Below are positions 10,984 through 23,454 of a stretch of DNA of 64,000 bases, one piece after another. Within the stretch, counting starts at the first letter, position 1; every line of letters begins with the position of its first letter. The stretch comes from Rhynchosporium graminicola. Lineage: Eukaryota > Ascomycota > Leotiomycetes > Helotiales > Ploettnerulaceae. The stretch spans positions 868,001 to 932,000 of the forward strand of contig FJUW01000012.1 of the NCBI GenBank assembly GCA_900074885.1. Direction: 5' to 3'. The notes beneath the pieces are model-generated. The model was not told where the DNA came from and ran no database searches. It saw only the letters and a list, made by a program, of their open reading frames with translations. The translations under genes and the position numbers were made by a program.

Positions 10984-11730
10984 GATGAACAGATGGTTTG
11001 TATTGCTATGATGATTGAAGAATACCGGGTAAGTGAACGAGTAAAATTTCGAATTGAACAAAATATTGAGAAGAAGATGGTACACTGCTATGCTAGTGGA
11101 AGATGGAGACCAGGCAATGAAGATACGCGTTTTCGCTTGAGCCTAGGCTAGGCTGGATGGCAAGGCTGGCTCGGTTGAGCAAGGCTGAAAGTCAACAGAA
11201 AAAAGCATAATTGAAGTCCAACTAGGGGAATTACCTAAATTTATGATTTTATCGAATCATTTCCACAGGTTACTCTGAATTTCTTGATGAAATGCTCGGA
11301 GACGTTTTCTAGCTTGGCTTCAAGATTTGATTCCTGCCGAGTTCAAGTCATGGCAAGGCAGGTTTACGAAAGAAGGCTAAGAAGCTGGAGCTCATGCTAT
11401 GATCTAATGTACTGCTCTGATATAGAATACGGATGCTATGAAGAAGACTTGATCGAATTCTATTCAAGCTCTCGAAGAAATTACGCGATTTACGATAACT
11501 GTTGTTTCGTCTAGACTATGGGACTTGTAAACATTGCACGTATCTCTTCGCCGGACAGGAGTTCTGCCAGGCTCGAGCCGGAAAGCGTTGGTCAGTTCAA
11601 GTGAGCACGAGATAGAAGACAGTTTCGTGGTTCGTGTAGATCAAGTTCAACGCTCAGATTTTGTTCTGTTCGTTTCTTTTGATTTTCGAATCTATTTCCC
11701 CAACCGATTTTCCAAACCCAAAGTCCTCCT
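10984..11730. other. Intergenic, no gene seen
   Basis: 747 nt between the start of the RING gene and the 3' end of the oxidoreductase. It is AT-rich in the middle and no frame has recognisable features. Confidence 0.6.
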
Positions 11731-12991
11731 TCACTTGGCCAGCCGCACCGTCTCGCTAACCCTGTAAATAAACTTCTTTCCCCCCGCATTCCCACTCTTC
11801 AACATCCTCAACCCCGTCTCTACCCCATCCAATCCCCCTGACACGACCTCGAACGGATGACCTTTCACCACCTCTCTCGCAAGCGCTCCCTCATCACCAC
11901 CTAACCACTCGAACAATTCTCCTGCAAAAGCCGGCATACCTTCAACCAACTCTCTAGCAGGCTGCTTCGGCATACCTTTCTTATACAGTCCCTCATGCAC
12001 CGCTCCCACGAAAGTATACTTGACCTCCACACCCTCCGGCATTTCAGGCTCATCATAAGCATTGACTCCTGACACGACGGAGAGCTGACCACCTGGAGCG
12101 AGGAGCTGGGAGATAGTTATCCAAGACCCGTTGGCACTGATAGCGTCGATAGCATGTCTAGCTTCTAGATCTCGCTCAGCGAGGAAAGTTCGGATGGCAT
12201 GTTGCATAGCCGAGATGCCGCTGCGGTAGTCGATTAGACAGTCACCTTTGGTAAGATCAAGGAGAGGAAGGATGTGCGAGGAAGATGAACCAGCTATTGC
12301 TAGGATGGGGTGGATGTTGGATGCTAGAGCGAGTTTGAGTGCGAATGTACCGAGAGAGGAAGAGGCGCCATAGATGATTAGGGGCGTGGTATTTGTAGTT
12401 GGTGAAGAGGGGAAGGACCATGGTGTTGGGAGGCCTTGGATTTTGAAGAGTGAGAGAGCGGCTGTTGTTACTACGAGGGGAATGGTTGCTGCTTCTGAAA
12501 ATTGGAGTCAGCATATCCGATATTCAAGAAGTTCATTTGATCTTCTGACCGATAGCGAAATGAAATGAAGAGAGATTATGAGGATTCTTACCTTCAAAGC
12601 TCATCCTGTCCGGAATCTTAAACACAGTATGCCGTGGCGCAACCGCGTATTCAGCATACGTCCCACCAGACGTAAACATAGGATGAAAAGCAGCGACTCG
12701 ATGCCCAACCTGAAACTCGCCATTCGATTCAACGTTACCGCCTAGAGCACAGACAGTGCCAGCCATATCATCGCCGCTGTTAAGTGAGATGTTGCGCGTC
12801 GTGGGGTGCAGCCAGTCTATCACTATCAGTTAAAATATGCTGCAGAAGGGTTTCGCGAGAATGCTACCTTTCACATTACTCGCGGCGACCTCAACTTTGA
12901 CAAGTAATTCATCGGGTCCAGGGGTGGGGATTGACGAGTCCACGATTTCCGTGGTTAGCTCTGGGAGCGGATGGACGATGACTTCTAACAT
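11731..12991 (-). CDS. medium-chain dehydrogenase/reductase, LovC/ToxD-like enoyl reductase
   Basis: Exons 12991-12868, 12816-12592 and 12494-11731, 370 aa. A GroES-like N-terminal domain (PTPGPDELLVKVEVAASNVKDW, DDMAGTV, GHRVAAF, GGTYAEYA) is followed by the bridge MSFEEAATIPL and a Rossmann domain with the loop IIYGASSSLGTFALKLA. The Cys/His ligands of zinc alcohol dehydrogenases are absent, so this is the zinc-free quinone/enoyl reductase branch that includes trans-acting reductases of polyketide pathways (LovC, ToxD). NADPH use and an alpha,beta-unsaturated substrate are inferred from the family. No polyketide synthase is present in the window, so a role in primary or detoxification metabolism is equally possible. 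Same strand as the MCH1 gene upstream, 698 nt apart. Confidence 0.85.
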
Positions 12992-13689
12992 TTCGTTGAG
13001 ATCTTGAATCGTTTCTCGTTAGCGATCAAAACAGAGCTAGTCAAGCTAAATATCCATGTGACAAGAATGACAAGAACCAGGTGAGGGTCTGAAAAGAATC
13101 AAAGATATCAATTTCCGGAAGTAGGAAGATGGTGTAGTGGAAAGCATATATACTCAGCTTTCCTTGAGAAATTCCTTGGTTGATAAGCTGTTATTTGTCA
13201 TGAGAAGATAGAGTGTATTACTCGAAACAATATATTCAAGCTAGTTTACAATCATGCATTTATGGAAAAGAGAAGTATGACATATATACCCGGACTGATT
13301 TACTGAATAATCAATACTTTCCCAGTAGAGTTACACAACCTCCTACGTATGGAAGACAAAGGGTCTCGTCAGGGTGGACATATCATGCAAGCCACTTCGA
13401 TACAGAGGAAGCTTACATGAAAACAAGCATATGATATGCAACAGACCGGCTGATTGATTGGTCCGCAGCCAGGATATAAAAGCGTCCAATGCTTACTCTT
13501 GACTTCAAGAATGGTACCTGTGGCGGAAAGACGCTCCGTGACAAAGCAAGAAAAGTAGACAAAAATATGGGAAAACACCATAACTCCGCGCAAAAATTCC
13601 GCAAGCCCACCTGGACGATAATTGTAATACATGTCCTTGCTATGCGAGATGTACAATGCCACGTAAATGCCACGCCACAAATCCATAAC
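12992..13689. other. Intergenic, no gene seen
   Basis: 698 nt separating the oxidoreductase start from the transporter stop; AT-rich (for example around 13200-13320), no supported gene. Confidence 0.6.
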
Positions 13690-15459
13690 TCACACAGAAA
13701 TACCTCTCTTACTCCACCCACCCGGACCCTTCCAAGCCCAAATCCATAGCCCACAACCAATCCAGACACTAACAGCCATCGCCCAAAAAGTAGGCGCATA
13801 GCAATCCTTACCATAACACAAAACGTCCTCTTCTTCATTCCCCGTGCCAAACGACCTAGCTTTCGCGGCCATCTGATATACCTGGGAGTACACGACGCCC
13901 CAGAAAGTGGCCCCGGCCGCAGGGACCATCGCTACGATTCCCCAGTTGGTACCAAAATTCTCCACTCCCCAGATGACAGAGATCATCAAAGGTGTGAGTG
14001 AAAAGAGAGACCCGTAACCGGAGCCGATGAGCGACGAAACTATCCAGAATCGCTCGCCGTGGTTTTGGATCAATCCGGACGCAAGAATTACTTGGCCGAG
14101 GGAAAGGAAGATCGCCGAGAGGAGGAGAAAAGTTACGCGGGAGATTGAGAAACGGCTGGGTCTAGGTGGGAGCGAGACTAGGGAGTTAGATGCTGAGGCG
14201 TAATGGTGGCTGGTTGATGGAGGTGCGAGGAGATCGGTGAGTGAACCAAATATGATGCGGGCGGCTGTCGAGGTGACAGCTACTATTGAGACGTGTGTTG
14301 CTGGTGTAGTGGGGATGTGGTTTCTTTCTGGATATGGCAAATAGAGTGTTCCTATGATAGTTCCTAAATTGGTAATAAACGCTTCTCCAGGACCTGAAAC
14401 TCAATTAGTACTATGCAGGAGGAGCAGTAAATGCGTAGTGGGTAGTAACACACCAGATACGAAGAAGAAACCCGCAGCAAGGAACCACATGGTCCGATCG
14501 TTCAGGAACCTCCGTGTCTCCTCATTCAACAACCAAGTCTTCTTGCGAGCCTCCTCATCCATTTTTGCTTTTGCTTCCTCTGCCCTCCTGCTCTCCACAA
14601 GGTCCTCATCGGAACCACTTTCAAAAGATCCATACCCCCTAACGTTTCCCCTGAAGAAATCACTATCTTCCAACAGCCCACTCCTCTCCAATTCCTCAAC
14701 GGCCTCATCAATAAGCTCCTCTTCATCCACAATCTTCAAAAAGAAGGTACCCGTCATACCAACCACAAACAGCACGACCGCCAAAAAGATAAAGAACTTG
14801 AAGACGTCCACATCGCCCTTCGTTCCATCCGGTCTCCTCTCGTAGAGAATCCTACTCCCAACCTGGCTCTGCCACAGACCACTCAATCCGAATGCTGCGA
14901 TGGGACTCGCAAGAGCTAGACCCTTATGTTTCCCCTTCCCGAAGTTCTTCGCACAGGTCGTGACAGCTGAGAGGTACATGAGCGTGGTGCCACAGCCAAT
15001 GATCACAAACGCGGTTACCATGACCGCCAGCGGCCATCCACGTTCAGCCGTGTATCCATAGATATCCTTCGCACCGCTTCTGTACGTGAATGCCGCCAGC
15101 AAGTAGCCCACCGCGAAAAGTATTGCTGAGGCGAAGGATAATGGCGCGGGCCCGACTCGATCGCAGATATATCCGAAGAGGGAGACGGGAAGGTAGAGGG
15201 CTATTTCGGCAGCGATAACTACGAGGTTTACTTGTAGCTGCGTGTATCGCAGTCGCTCTTGGAAGAGGTGCCCGTAGAGTGAGTAGGCAGTTATGGAACC
15301 CGCGCAAAGGCAGGATGTGATGGCTGAGGCGAAAGAAATGTAGCGAATAACATCTTGCCGGCGTATTTCATCTCTGCGGGTAACAGACGAGGAGAATGAG
15401 GCAGAGGAACGTAGGGAAACTCTCTCGCTGGAGAGTAGAGGTGTGCGGGTATTTACCAT
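13690..15459 (-). CDS. MCH1: MCH1-type major facilitator transporter
   Basis: Exons 15459-14454 and 14393-13690 (intron GTGTGT..TTTCAG) give 569 aa. The N-terminal half starts with a polar Ser/Arg tail, then membrane segments beginning YISFASAITSCLCAGSITAYSLYG, with the MFS loop FGYICDRVGP (about 95-104). A long hydrophilic loop (about 255-320; FESGSDEDLVESRRAEEAKAK) separates the two bundles, as in fungal Mch1. The splice restores VSGPGEAFITNLGTIIGTLY, typical of the family. The second half keeps the loop RIIFGSLTDLLAPP and ends WKGPGGWSKRGISV. Mch1 resembles monocarboxylate transporters but its yeast member is not a proven monocarboxylate carrier; a vacuolar location is reported for yeast. 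Substrate unknown. Confidence 0.9.
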
Positions 15460-16997
15460 TGTGCTGGCGAGCGTAAAGCTATGGGAGCTGGTAAACTAAT
15501 CGATCGAGTGTACAACGACCGTTGCTCAAACGGTTTCGAGGTGAATGTAGATCATCAACGGAAGGAAACTGATTCAGGAAAGGAAATAGGAAATATGTAC
15601 AAATTCAAGGTTCCGGATCCGTCAAGTTTCGGTAATTCAAGCGCGGAATCGTGAGGGGAGATGGGAGAAGTTCGTGCGGAGGGTGACCGACTGACTGTCT
15701 TCAGCACAACCACACCTCACTTGAGCGAGGCAGGGAGGGAGCTCGGGCCTCGGCCGCCTGCAAGTATTGTACAATACTTATAAGTGGTCACTTGAACATC
15801 ATGACTTTTAGTTCTCGTAAGTATTTTGATGATTTATGACAAGTGTTTTGCTGCATCATGACATAGGTTATTTCTATTTATGATATGATAGTAATTTGAT
15901 ATAAATCATCTTTTCAGTCCCAAGTCTAGACTATCTAGATCTTCCTCTTAGAGCCTATGTCGTCGCAATTCCAAGCTCAAATTCCATCTCGCATTGAAGG
16001 CTGCACTCAGGTATAAGTACACTAAGCTGCACCCCCGCAATCGCGAATCACGAAGTCAGCAGTCATAAGTCCTTGTCACCCCACCCCCACCCAAAATCTC
16101 GACTCATGAGCATGAATGAACCAGACTGACTGCTAGAATATCTCATACTACAATCTGCAAAACATTACATTTCTCCCAAAATCAACCAGTAACTCAAGCA
16201 AGAGATAATACTGGGTGTCGCAAATGAACTTCTCAATATCACACACCCACTTTCATTTAGATGATACATAAATGCGCTTCTATCACTTGACGTGTAGCAA
16301 TTCTTAGGTATAAGTATGAAGGTACCTATAGACCGGACAGGGAGTATGCAGCTCGCCTTCTGTCACGTCACTGCCACCAATACGATACAATAGTAAATCC
16401 GACAAATGGCAGCACGACAGCTAAACCTAGTGCACGGTATCTCAAGATGTAGGTAGATATGTGTACCCGGCCAAGGCTCTTGTACAAGTATCTTCCTTTT
16501 GTTTACTGTCCATTAGCTCATTTTGACGAGATGTCGGTGAACCGAACCAACTTACCGCTCGCGAGAACATCTCGATCAAAGCCTGACTTCAACACAGCCG
16601 CGAGTTTGCGAACCTGAGGAAGTGCCAAATATCGCGATACACATTGCTTAGAAAATCATAAGAAAAACAAGGTCTTGAAGTGTGGCTGATAGCGTTCAAC
16701 TCGAATATGATTCATCTAAGTATACTCCAATCGTCTTATCTGGACCATTGTTTAAGAGTGGTGATCTAAATCCATACTCAATCCCATATTCCCTATCCAA
16801 CAGCGTTCCCATCGCCCAGTGAAACCGCTCACTTCTAACACAAACTCCAGCGAATCCTCGCTTCTAAGTCTAATAATGTGATTCCCCGCGCCGATTGTAT
16901 GCAATGTATCCGTCTATAACCACGAACTCGCTGAATTATATCCCCACGAAATGTGGTCCTCGACCTGATGCTTAAAACTTGAAATAAATAAGACAGT
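15460..16997. other. Intergenic, no gene seen
   Basis: About 1.5 kb. The part near the transporter is its promoter; 15780-16500 is AT-rich and contains no frame above chance length. Confidence 0.6.
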
Positions 16998-18952
16998 TCA
17001 AGATCTACCCCTGTTCTGCCTGACATGTAAAGGCATCCTGTCCCCTCCATGTACAACGCTCGGCGCAGGTGAGTTGATCGGTGTAAAGCCCATTCCTAAG
17101 AAAGGATTTCTCCTCTCTTGAGGCGTGCCCGGAATGCTAAAACCCCTCTCAGGACTCGGGGGTGCGGAGATGGCTGTATTGTAATCCGGCAATGCGTCGC
17201 TATAACTCATTCCTCGCGTCGGGGCTTTGACAGCAGTACGGTAGGATGGAACTTTGGTCAAGTCACCAAGCTCCGCGAAGTCGAGGTGTTCGGCGGGGGT
17301 TTGTTGACCGCTGGTCAGCCCTGATCGCCTAGAGTGTTCCTCCTCACTTGTCTGCCTGCTCAATGGATTGCTGCTTGAGTCTGTGTTGTTGTTGTCAAAG
17401 TAGCCCGGCTCACCCTCTACTAGACTGTGTCCCGGTGTGTTGTGCCCCGACCCGTTTAGGCGTCGGAAGCTGCTGTTGCGAGACATGGCGTTTAGATCTA
17501 GATCCTGCAACCTCGATTGCAGTGCAGCTGGTGCTACCGCGCCATTCAGATTAGCTACTCCATTTAGCGAAGCAAGATTTTCATGCGAGCCTGCTCGTGA
17601 TAAACCGTTGAAAGGTGTGTTCATTCCTGATTGTGGAGCAGGAGTCATGATTCCAGTGTTGTCGAAATCCGCATACAGCTGGTCCAGATGACGATCGGCA
17701 TACAAAGGTGGCGCATGCTGTCCCATGTCCCTCGATTGTGTGCTCATAGGAGTTTGATCAACTAGCTGGCCATCTTCATTCAGAGGCATATTTGGCGAAA
17801 TGAATATAGTTACTGGAAGTGTTGCACGAAGCTTTGGAGGTTAGTGCTGTTTTCTCCGAGCAAAAATGAGAAACATACCTCCGATATGTGCCCATCGGGA
17901 TTGTGGAGAGCAATGTTGAACTTGACTTTGTGTCGAATTTTGATGCCATGAACATCCACATCCTGCACGCACTCCTTTAATGTCTTCGGGAGTGGCAATC
18001 TCTTGCTCATTACATAGCCATCTTGGCCGTCCTCATTGATCATGTCCTGGTAATTGTCCTCTTCCAAATCGACCTTCCACTGCTTCACATCGCGAGTGGA
18101 CTTGTGATTTCTCTCCATATGTTGGGATGTAGCGGGCAGCGAAAGTTCCTGAACTTCGAGCAGCTGGCAGTTGATCTTTCCGATTTTCAAGCCCTTCAGT
18201 AGGGAAGTGAATTTCATCTCTATGTCGATCGCACTCCCGAAAACGATAGCCTTTGTCGGAATAATGATTTGATACTCGATCTTGTTTGGCCAAATATTCT
18301 CCACTGTCATAGCATGTGCCAATTCCAACGCCGATGGATCCAGGGTCCGGATTATGCGGACTGGCTTGAAAGAATGCAAGTCGTATGCCAATTTTCCTCG
18401 AGCCACTGTAGCCTTCAATCGATATTTAATGTGACTTTCCTGCAAGCCCTCAACGCTCTCTGCAAATGATCCGGGAATCACGATTTCGAAGGGCCACTCA
18501 TAATTTCCAGACGGCAGGATACACCCTTTCGAGTTGGAACCCGGGGCTCCACCACCAACGAACGGAGGCCATTTATGATTGAATATCTCGGTCGTCTTGT
18601 CCAGTCGATTATTTGAGACACCGGCCGGAGTGGATCTCTGATCTGTCCAACTTGAGAAATCGTAAGCCAGGTACAGATGGCCAGATACTGCGTAGACTTA
18701 CGCAACTTTCAGCTGGCCTGTCATTCGCAGATGTACGTCTTCGATCTTTAATGCAGCTGGGAGGCAGAGAACAACCACGCCTTTCAGAAGTTGACTCGAG
18801 GCCTCGTTTTCACTCCCGCGTATTACAATTACTTCACTGTCGAGGCTATAGGGGTGTTAGCGAAATCTTTCGTGGGGAGAAGCCGCAGCATACCGAATTT
18901 CAAAGAGAGTCGCACTAGATTTCCCGGTGACAGCACCAAAGAAACTGGGCAT
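16998..18952 (-). CDS. alpha-arrestin (ART/CreD-like) ubiquitin-ligase adaptor
   Basis: Exons 18952-18894, 18845-18702, 18650-17879 and 17831-16998 encode about 602 aa. The start MPSFFGAVTGKSSATLFEIRLDSEVIVIRG and LKGVVVLCLPAALKIEDVHLRMTGQLKVAW form the arrestin-N domain. WPFEIVIPGSFAESVEGL and HIKYRLKATVARGKL continue it, and the arrestin-C domain covers about 195-340 (for example KIRHKVKFNIALHNPDGHISEL). The C-terminal 260 residues are Ser/Pro/Asn-rich and disordered, with a PPLY motif at about 366-369 and an LPDY further on; these bind WW domains of Rsp5/HulA ligases in the family. The role inferred is directing ubiquitylation and endocytosis of plasma-membrane permeases. Introns 48-51 nt, all phases join. 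Confidence 0.9.
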
Positions 18953-21900
18953 GTTGACAGCCAGCTAACGAATTTTTGCAGCTGCTTTGCAGAATTGGGG
19001 AACAGTGATCGGGAGGCAAGGCGGGGGCAAGATGTAACAATGACGGAGAGCGAGAGAGGATAAAGTAAGTGTATGAGGAGGATGGCGAGCAGTGATGAGT
19101 AGTGAAAGAATATACTACGAGTCAAGTAATCAAAGCTGAATGAAAGAGAAAGACTAGTTATGCCATGCCATGTGAGAAAGCTGCCGCTAAGATGCACTTC
19201 GATAGGTAGGTAGATAGCTGATAGGTACCTACCTGGGTAGATAGATGGGTACGCCAGCCAAGAATGTGACAGATAGTTATGGGACGTACTTCCATGCACA
19301 CAACACTATCTAGCATTCTACTCTGTAGGTTCATATTGTGCTGTCGAGCCAAATGCAGATTGCAGATAAAGAAAGTCAAAGGCTGGCCCAACATATCCCT
19401 CAGCTGATAGGGTCGGCGAGCGAAAGACTCATTGGTACAAGTCCACTGGAAGGTTTTGAAAGCGCCCGAACCGGAGAAAATATACCTACCCACTTTGCTG
19501 GATCCTTGATAATGGCAGAAGGCAGAAGAAATAAGGGCCTTAAGCATGGATAACTCGAATGATGAGTGAAAATCAATAACTGAAAAGATACAGAAATAGA
19601 TCTGGGTAATCGTGTAGCAATAGGAGGACTTACGCTCGGAATACACCATTGCACTGCACTGTACTGTACTGTACTGCACTGTGAATCGTACCTACCTTCC
19701 TTACCTTAAGATGGGATGGGTGTGTACCTACAGCAGTGCTGCGCACGTCACTCTCCCCCCTGGACGGTACGTCGACTGTACCATTCATTATCAAACCACA
19801 AATTTAGTGGACCTAAGGATACCTACTACCCTACCCTACCCTACCCTACCTACCTTAGTGGGGGTCAGCCTGCCCGTCCGAATGAACTGACCCGAGAGGC
19901 GACAACTTTCCAGAACAATACCGAGAATAGCTAGGTACAAACAAGTAGGTAGGTAGGGAGGTAGTTCCAACAGTCTCGAAATATGACAGTTGGAAGAGCG
20001 TACTACGTACACACGATAGAGGCGGTCTGTATATTGAAGGATTTGATAATACTAACTAACACTATCACAGCCCTTTACACATTGCCCTCTTGAAACAACG
20101 GCTCTACTCCGCACGTAGAAATTATACAAATACTTACTTATACAATGTTTGGAGGCCCAGCCAGAGCTTCTTCTCGTAGTGGCATGCCCATGCGTCAATC
20201 ATCCATCCCCTTCCCTTGCTTGCAGGAGGGGCATCGGCACTTTACATGTACTTACAAGGTCAGCCACGCCTCCCTGTTGTGTTGTACTCGTTCGGAAGTA
20301 CGAAAGCGTACTTGATTGATATCAATTGTCTCCACCGCTTCTCCCGGAAGGAATCTATGGCGAGAAATGCTCAACGCGAATCCTTCTCAAATCAACGCTC
20401 TCGACATCTGCTCAGCCCAGGATTTAGGTAGGCTTCCACGTGCACGTCGAGGACCTTGTGAACCATTCGTTCAAAGTTGATTCGGAAGCCAAGGAAGCGA
20501 GAGAAGCGAAACAACAGACCCGCCAGAGCCCGGCGCGCACTGAACAATTATGGACCAGCCGCCAGCTGTGGGTATCCGAAAACCCTGCGATTAGGGAAGT
20601 GGACCTACGGATGGCGTGAGTTGTTGAAGGCGCGGGCTGAAAATTAAGGATCCAGTATTTCTTACGCCACACGCTGAGGAAGCGTTGTAATTTGAGAAAA
20701 GTACAAGAACTTGCGGCCCGTTTGGTGCAATACCGCCGCCGCGTTTGAAAAGTCAAAGATAACGACAGAGACCAGAGAGCCTAGCCTTGCCTTGCAGAAG
20801 ATGCGGCTCATGGCTTGTGATTCTTGGCTGTTGATCTACCTACATGACAAATCTAGAAGCCAGAGACTTGACAAGGCTGGAAGAAAAGGGCCTTGTAGTT
20901 TGGGGCACCGATATCTTCCGATATGTCTTGCTCTTAGATCAGTACAGAATCATGAAGTCCCGAGTCTTTCCGTTCTTTCCTATCGAGACAGCAAGTCAGG
21001 GCGAGCTAGGTATAAAACCTGAATCGAAAATTGCAAGGAAGAAGGCTAAGAGACGAAGAGGTAGAGCACTGAAAAACATCTGAAGATGATTCATGAACCA
21101 GGATTCGTTAAAGTGGCGTTAAATTTGTACTCTATCCTCAGCATCCTCAACACCACTACTCGGGTGGCACTTGAGGGCAGGCAGCAATTCTTCTACCCCT
21201 TTGCAAGCAGTGTGCATCGAAATCACAACGTATCGGATACGGGCAACCTAAAGTGTCGCTGGGGGCCAACCCGGGCCCGAGTATTTTAAGAAACCTGAGC
21301 GCGTCTTAAAGTCGATTTGTTGCAGAAGGAAAGGGTTGATGATCGCATGTGATTCTTTAAATTGTTACACTTACGAAAGACACCAATCAGATCTAGGTTG
21401 AATGCTCGCTCGTACTATGTACCTTTCAAACTTGTTTTCATTCACTACAGTACCCAATAATTCAACAGTAAGACAGCCTCCTCCCAAGTAGTCAAGTAGC
21501 TAGCTGATCGAATCTCTCTTCTTCAAAACTCCATGGGCGACTTATGTATTCCGATATAGTTTTCTATAGTCGGTAATAGAACCACTGAATTAATGTACAC
21601 AGGCAGAAAAGGCAAGTGAGAGAGCCTCGCAAATTGACAAAACGAGCAAGCCTCAGCACCTCAAATTTAGACCAAACGATATTCATGACAGCACGTATTT
21701 ACTACCATTCTTGGGCTCAAGCATTTAACAGATAGCTCTATACGCAATACGGAAGCGACAGTCCGAACTCACCGTGAACCAACGGTTCAACGTTTATTTC
21801 CCGTCCCTCCATACCCGAATATAGAACTGAATGCTGATTTGATACACCATCACCTTGAGGTCCCCGAAAACCAACTTCCATACCTACACTCCCGCTTACA

Positions 21901-22273
21901 ATATCATCCCTGTCCGCGCACTGGGCTGCAAACATCACAAAGAAAGCAAAGCAACGAATCCGAATCACAGATGCGTACACTACCCAATCGCATCTATGCC
22001 CAAACGGACGGTAATCTATAGATGTAAACAAAGCGGGTGGAAATGCTCGCAAACTGGCCAATCACATTTGATCATCAAGAAAAGCGAAAAGGGACATCCG
22101 TACATTGTCCGATCAGATATATTTGAGTGAAGACTTCTAGAGCAGCCCAATATAGCCAGATCCAGCCAGGCCCTTCTGAATATCAAATTCCTGATCGCGC
22201 TCACACGCCTCAAAATGGCTTCACTGACCTGGAAAAGTGCACCTTGCAGAAGACAACACGGATTGTTCGTTCT
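18953..22273. other. Long intergenic region, no gene supported
   Basis: 3.3 kb with no motif-bearing frame. It contains scattered TACC/GGTA tetranucleotide runs (19205-19240, 19821-19855, 19945-19965). A Met frame at about 20143 beginning MFGGPARASSRSGMPMR reads plausibly for about 25 codons up to a CTTGCAG, but nothing joins it convincingly. The frame 20424-20756 (minus) has no family features. Confidence 0.5.
19821..19855. repeat. CTACC/TACC short tandem repeat
   Basis: Pentamer ACCCT/CTACC repeated about four to five times, grading into TACC. It lacks the second A of a CCCTAA telomere unit, so it is a microsatellite and not an interstitial telomere. Confidence 0.8.
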
Positions 22274-23047
22274 TTAGACCATCGCACTCTTACCCCTGGC
22301 ACTCAAGGCCACCCTCTCTAATCTTCTCAAGTACTCAATCTCGCTCCTGTCCATTGAAACCTCAGGTGGAAGATGTAAGCATGTTCCGTCTGCAAACTTG
22401 CCCTCGATCTCCCCATGCCCTGCACCCTCTACCTTCTCGCCTTCATATCCTCTCTCCCACCCTCTATCCCACGTATCCATATCCCCATCCTCATTTTCCA
22501 AATATGCGTCACCAGAGTTCGGCATGCTTTTCTGCTTATGCTCTACACACACCTCTTTTCGGTTCGTTAGTATAAAAGTAGAGAACGAAGATCGTAGCCT
22601 ATGAAAGATATGAGCAGGTCTGGTTGTTATTGGGGGAGGGAGAGATTTGGTTGTTGTTTGAGAAGTGAACGAGGCGCGGCGTCGAGGCCAAGAAGCGTGT
22701 CTCTGTGGTTGGCTTTGAGGGTGTGGTGAGTGTGTTAGGAGACAGCTTGAGGAGCGGGTGAACGGGTGGGTGGAGTCGGGATACGGGGTCTTAGGGTGCT
22801 GGCTATCATCTTTTGATTCGGGAGTAGAGAATGGATCGTTGAAAGGGATTTTGATTGGTGATATTGGTGAGATGAATAGTAGAGGGGGGAGTTGAGGTGC
22901 TGTTTGGGACCGAGTCAAGAGAATCGGCCGAGACATCTTGGTACTTTTCCTATGATGTTCGAGAAGAGTTTTAGGAGTTTGAGACTGAGATTCAAATGTG
23001 GATGTGGACAACGCAGCTTTATGAGAGCATGAGGACGAGAACCGCAT
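22274..23047 (-). CDS. Ser/Pro-rich hypothetical protein
   Basis: Open frame of 295 codons from 23161; the internal Met at 23047 (MRFSSSCSHKAALS) is the likelier start because the 38 residues before it are Tyr/Ile-rich and unlike the rest. The resulting 257-aa protein is Ser/Thr/Pro/His-rich and basic up to about residue 175 (for example PPLLFISPISPIKIPFNDPF), then acidic and glycine-rich (ENEDGDMDTWDRGWERGYEG) and ends in a helix-like stretch VSMDRSEIEYLRRLERVAL. I recognise no family. The composition suggests a disordered regulatory protein of narrow distribution. Single exon. Its length against strong Ser/Pro bias argues for a real gene, but not decisively. Confidence 0.5.
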   Translation of the reverse strand: MRFSSSCSHKAALSTSTFESQSQTPKTLLEHHRKSTKMSRPILLTRSQTAPQLPPLLFISPISPIKIPFNDPFSTPESKDDSQHPKTPYPDSTHPFTRSSSCLLTHSPHPQSQPQRHASWPRRRASFTSQTTTKSLPPPITTRPAHIFHRLRSSFSTFILTNRKEVCVEHKQKSMPNSGDAYLENEDGDMDTWDRGWERGYEGEKVEGAGHGEIEGKFADGTCLHLPPEVSMDRSEIEYLRRLERVALSARGKSAMV

Positions 23048-23454
23048 CTTGGTAGTTGTGACGATGTGTAGGACAATATGGTATGAACAAGATGAAAAGG
23101 TATATATCAGTATATACAGATATTCACAAGACTTACGCGTTCCGTTCACAGACATATACACCCAGCAAAGCAGACATGCGGATATAGGCCCAGGTGCATC
23201 TTTTTCTTTCCTTTGTAAGTGCCAATTAAGTTACTGATTTTGGAGATTGTGTAGCTGCTTCGTGATACACTTCTTTGAAGTCGATGTTTTTGGCATCGTA
23301 GATGAGCTTCTTTGTTATTCCTTGGTCGCGAGAATGGGATGAGGATCTGTTCCCCGACTGGCCATTGTTACATTCCACGAACGTCGTGGAGGTCCCTAAT
23401 CAGTCGAACCGGGCTGATTCGTAGCCGCATTCCCCCTGATCGGGGGCCAAGACA

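Noticed and set aside
11731..15459. Oxidoreductase plus transporter as part of a biosynthetic cluster
   Set aside because: No synthase, P450, methyltransferase or regulator nearby; both families have non-cluster roles and neighbours are housekeeping genes.
19821..19855. CCCTA repeats as an interstitial telomere
   Set aside because: The unit is five bases (CCCTA) grading into TACC, not the CCCTAA hexamer; it is an ordinary microsatellite.
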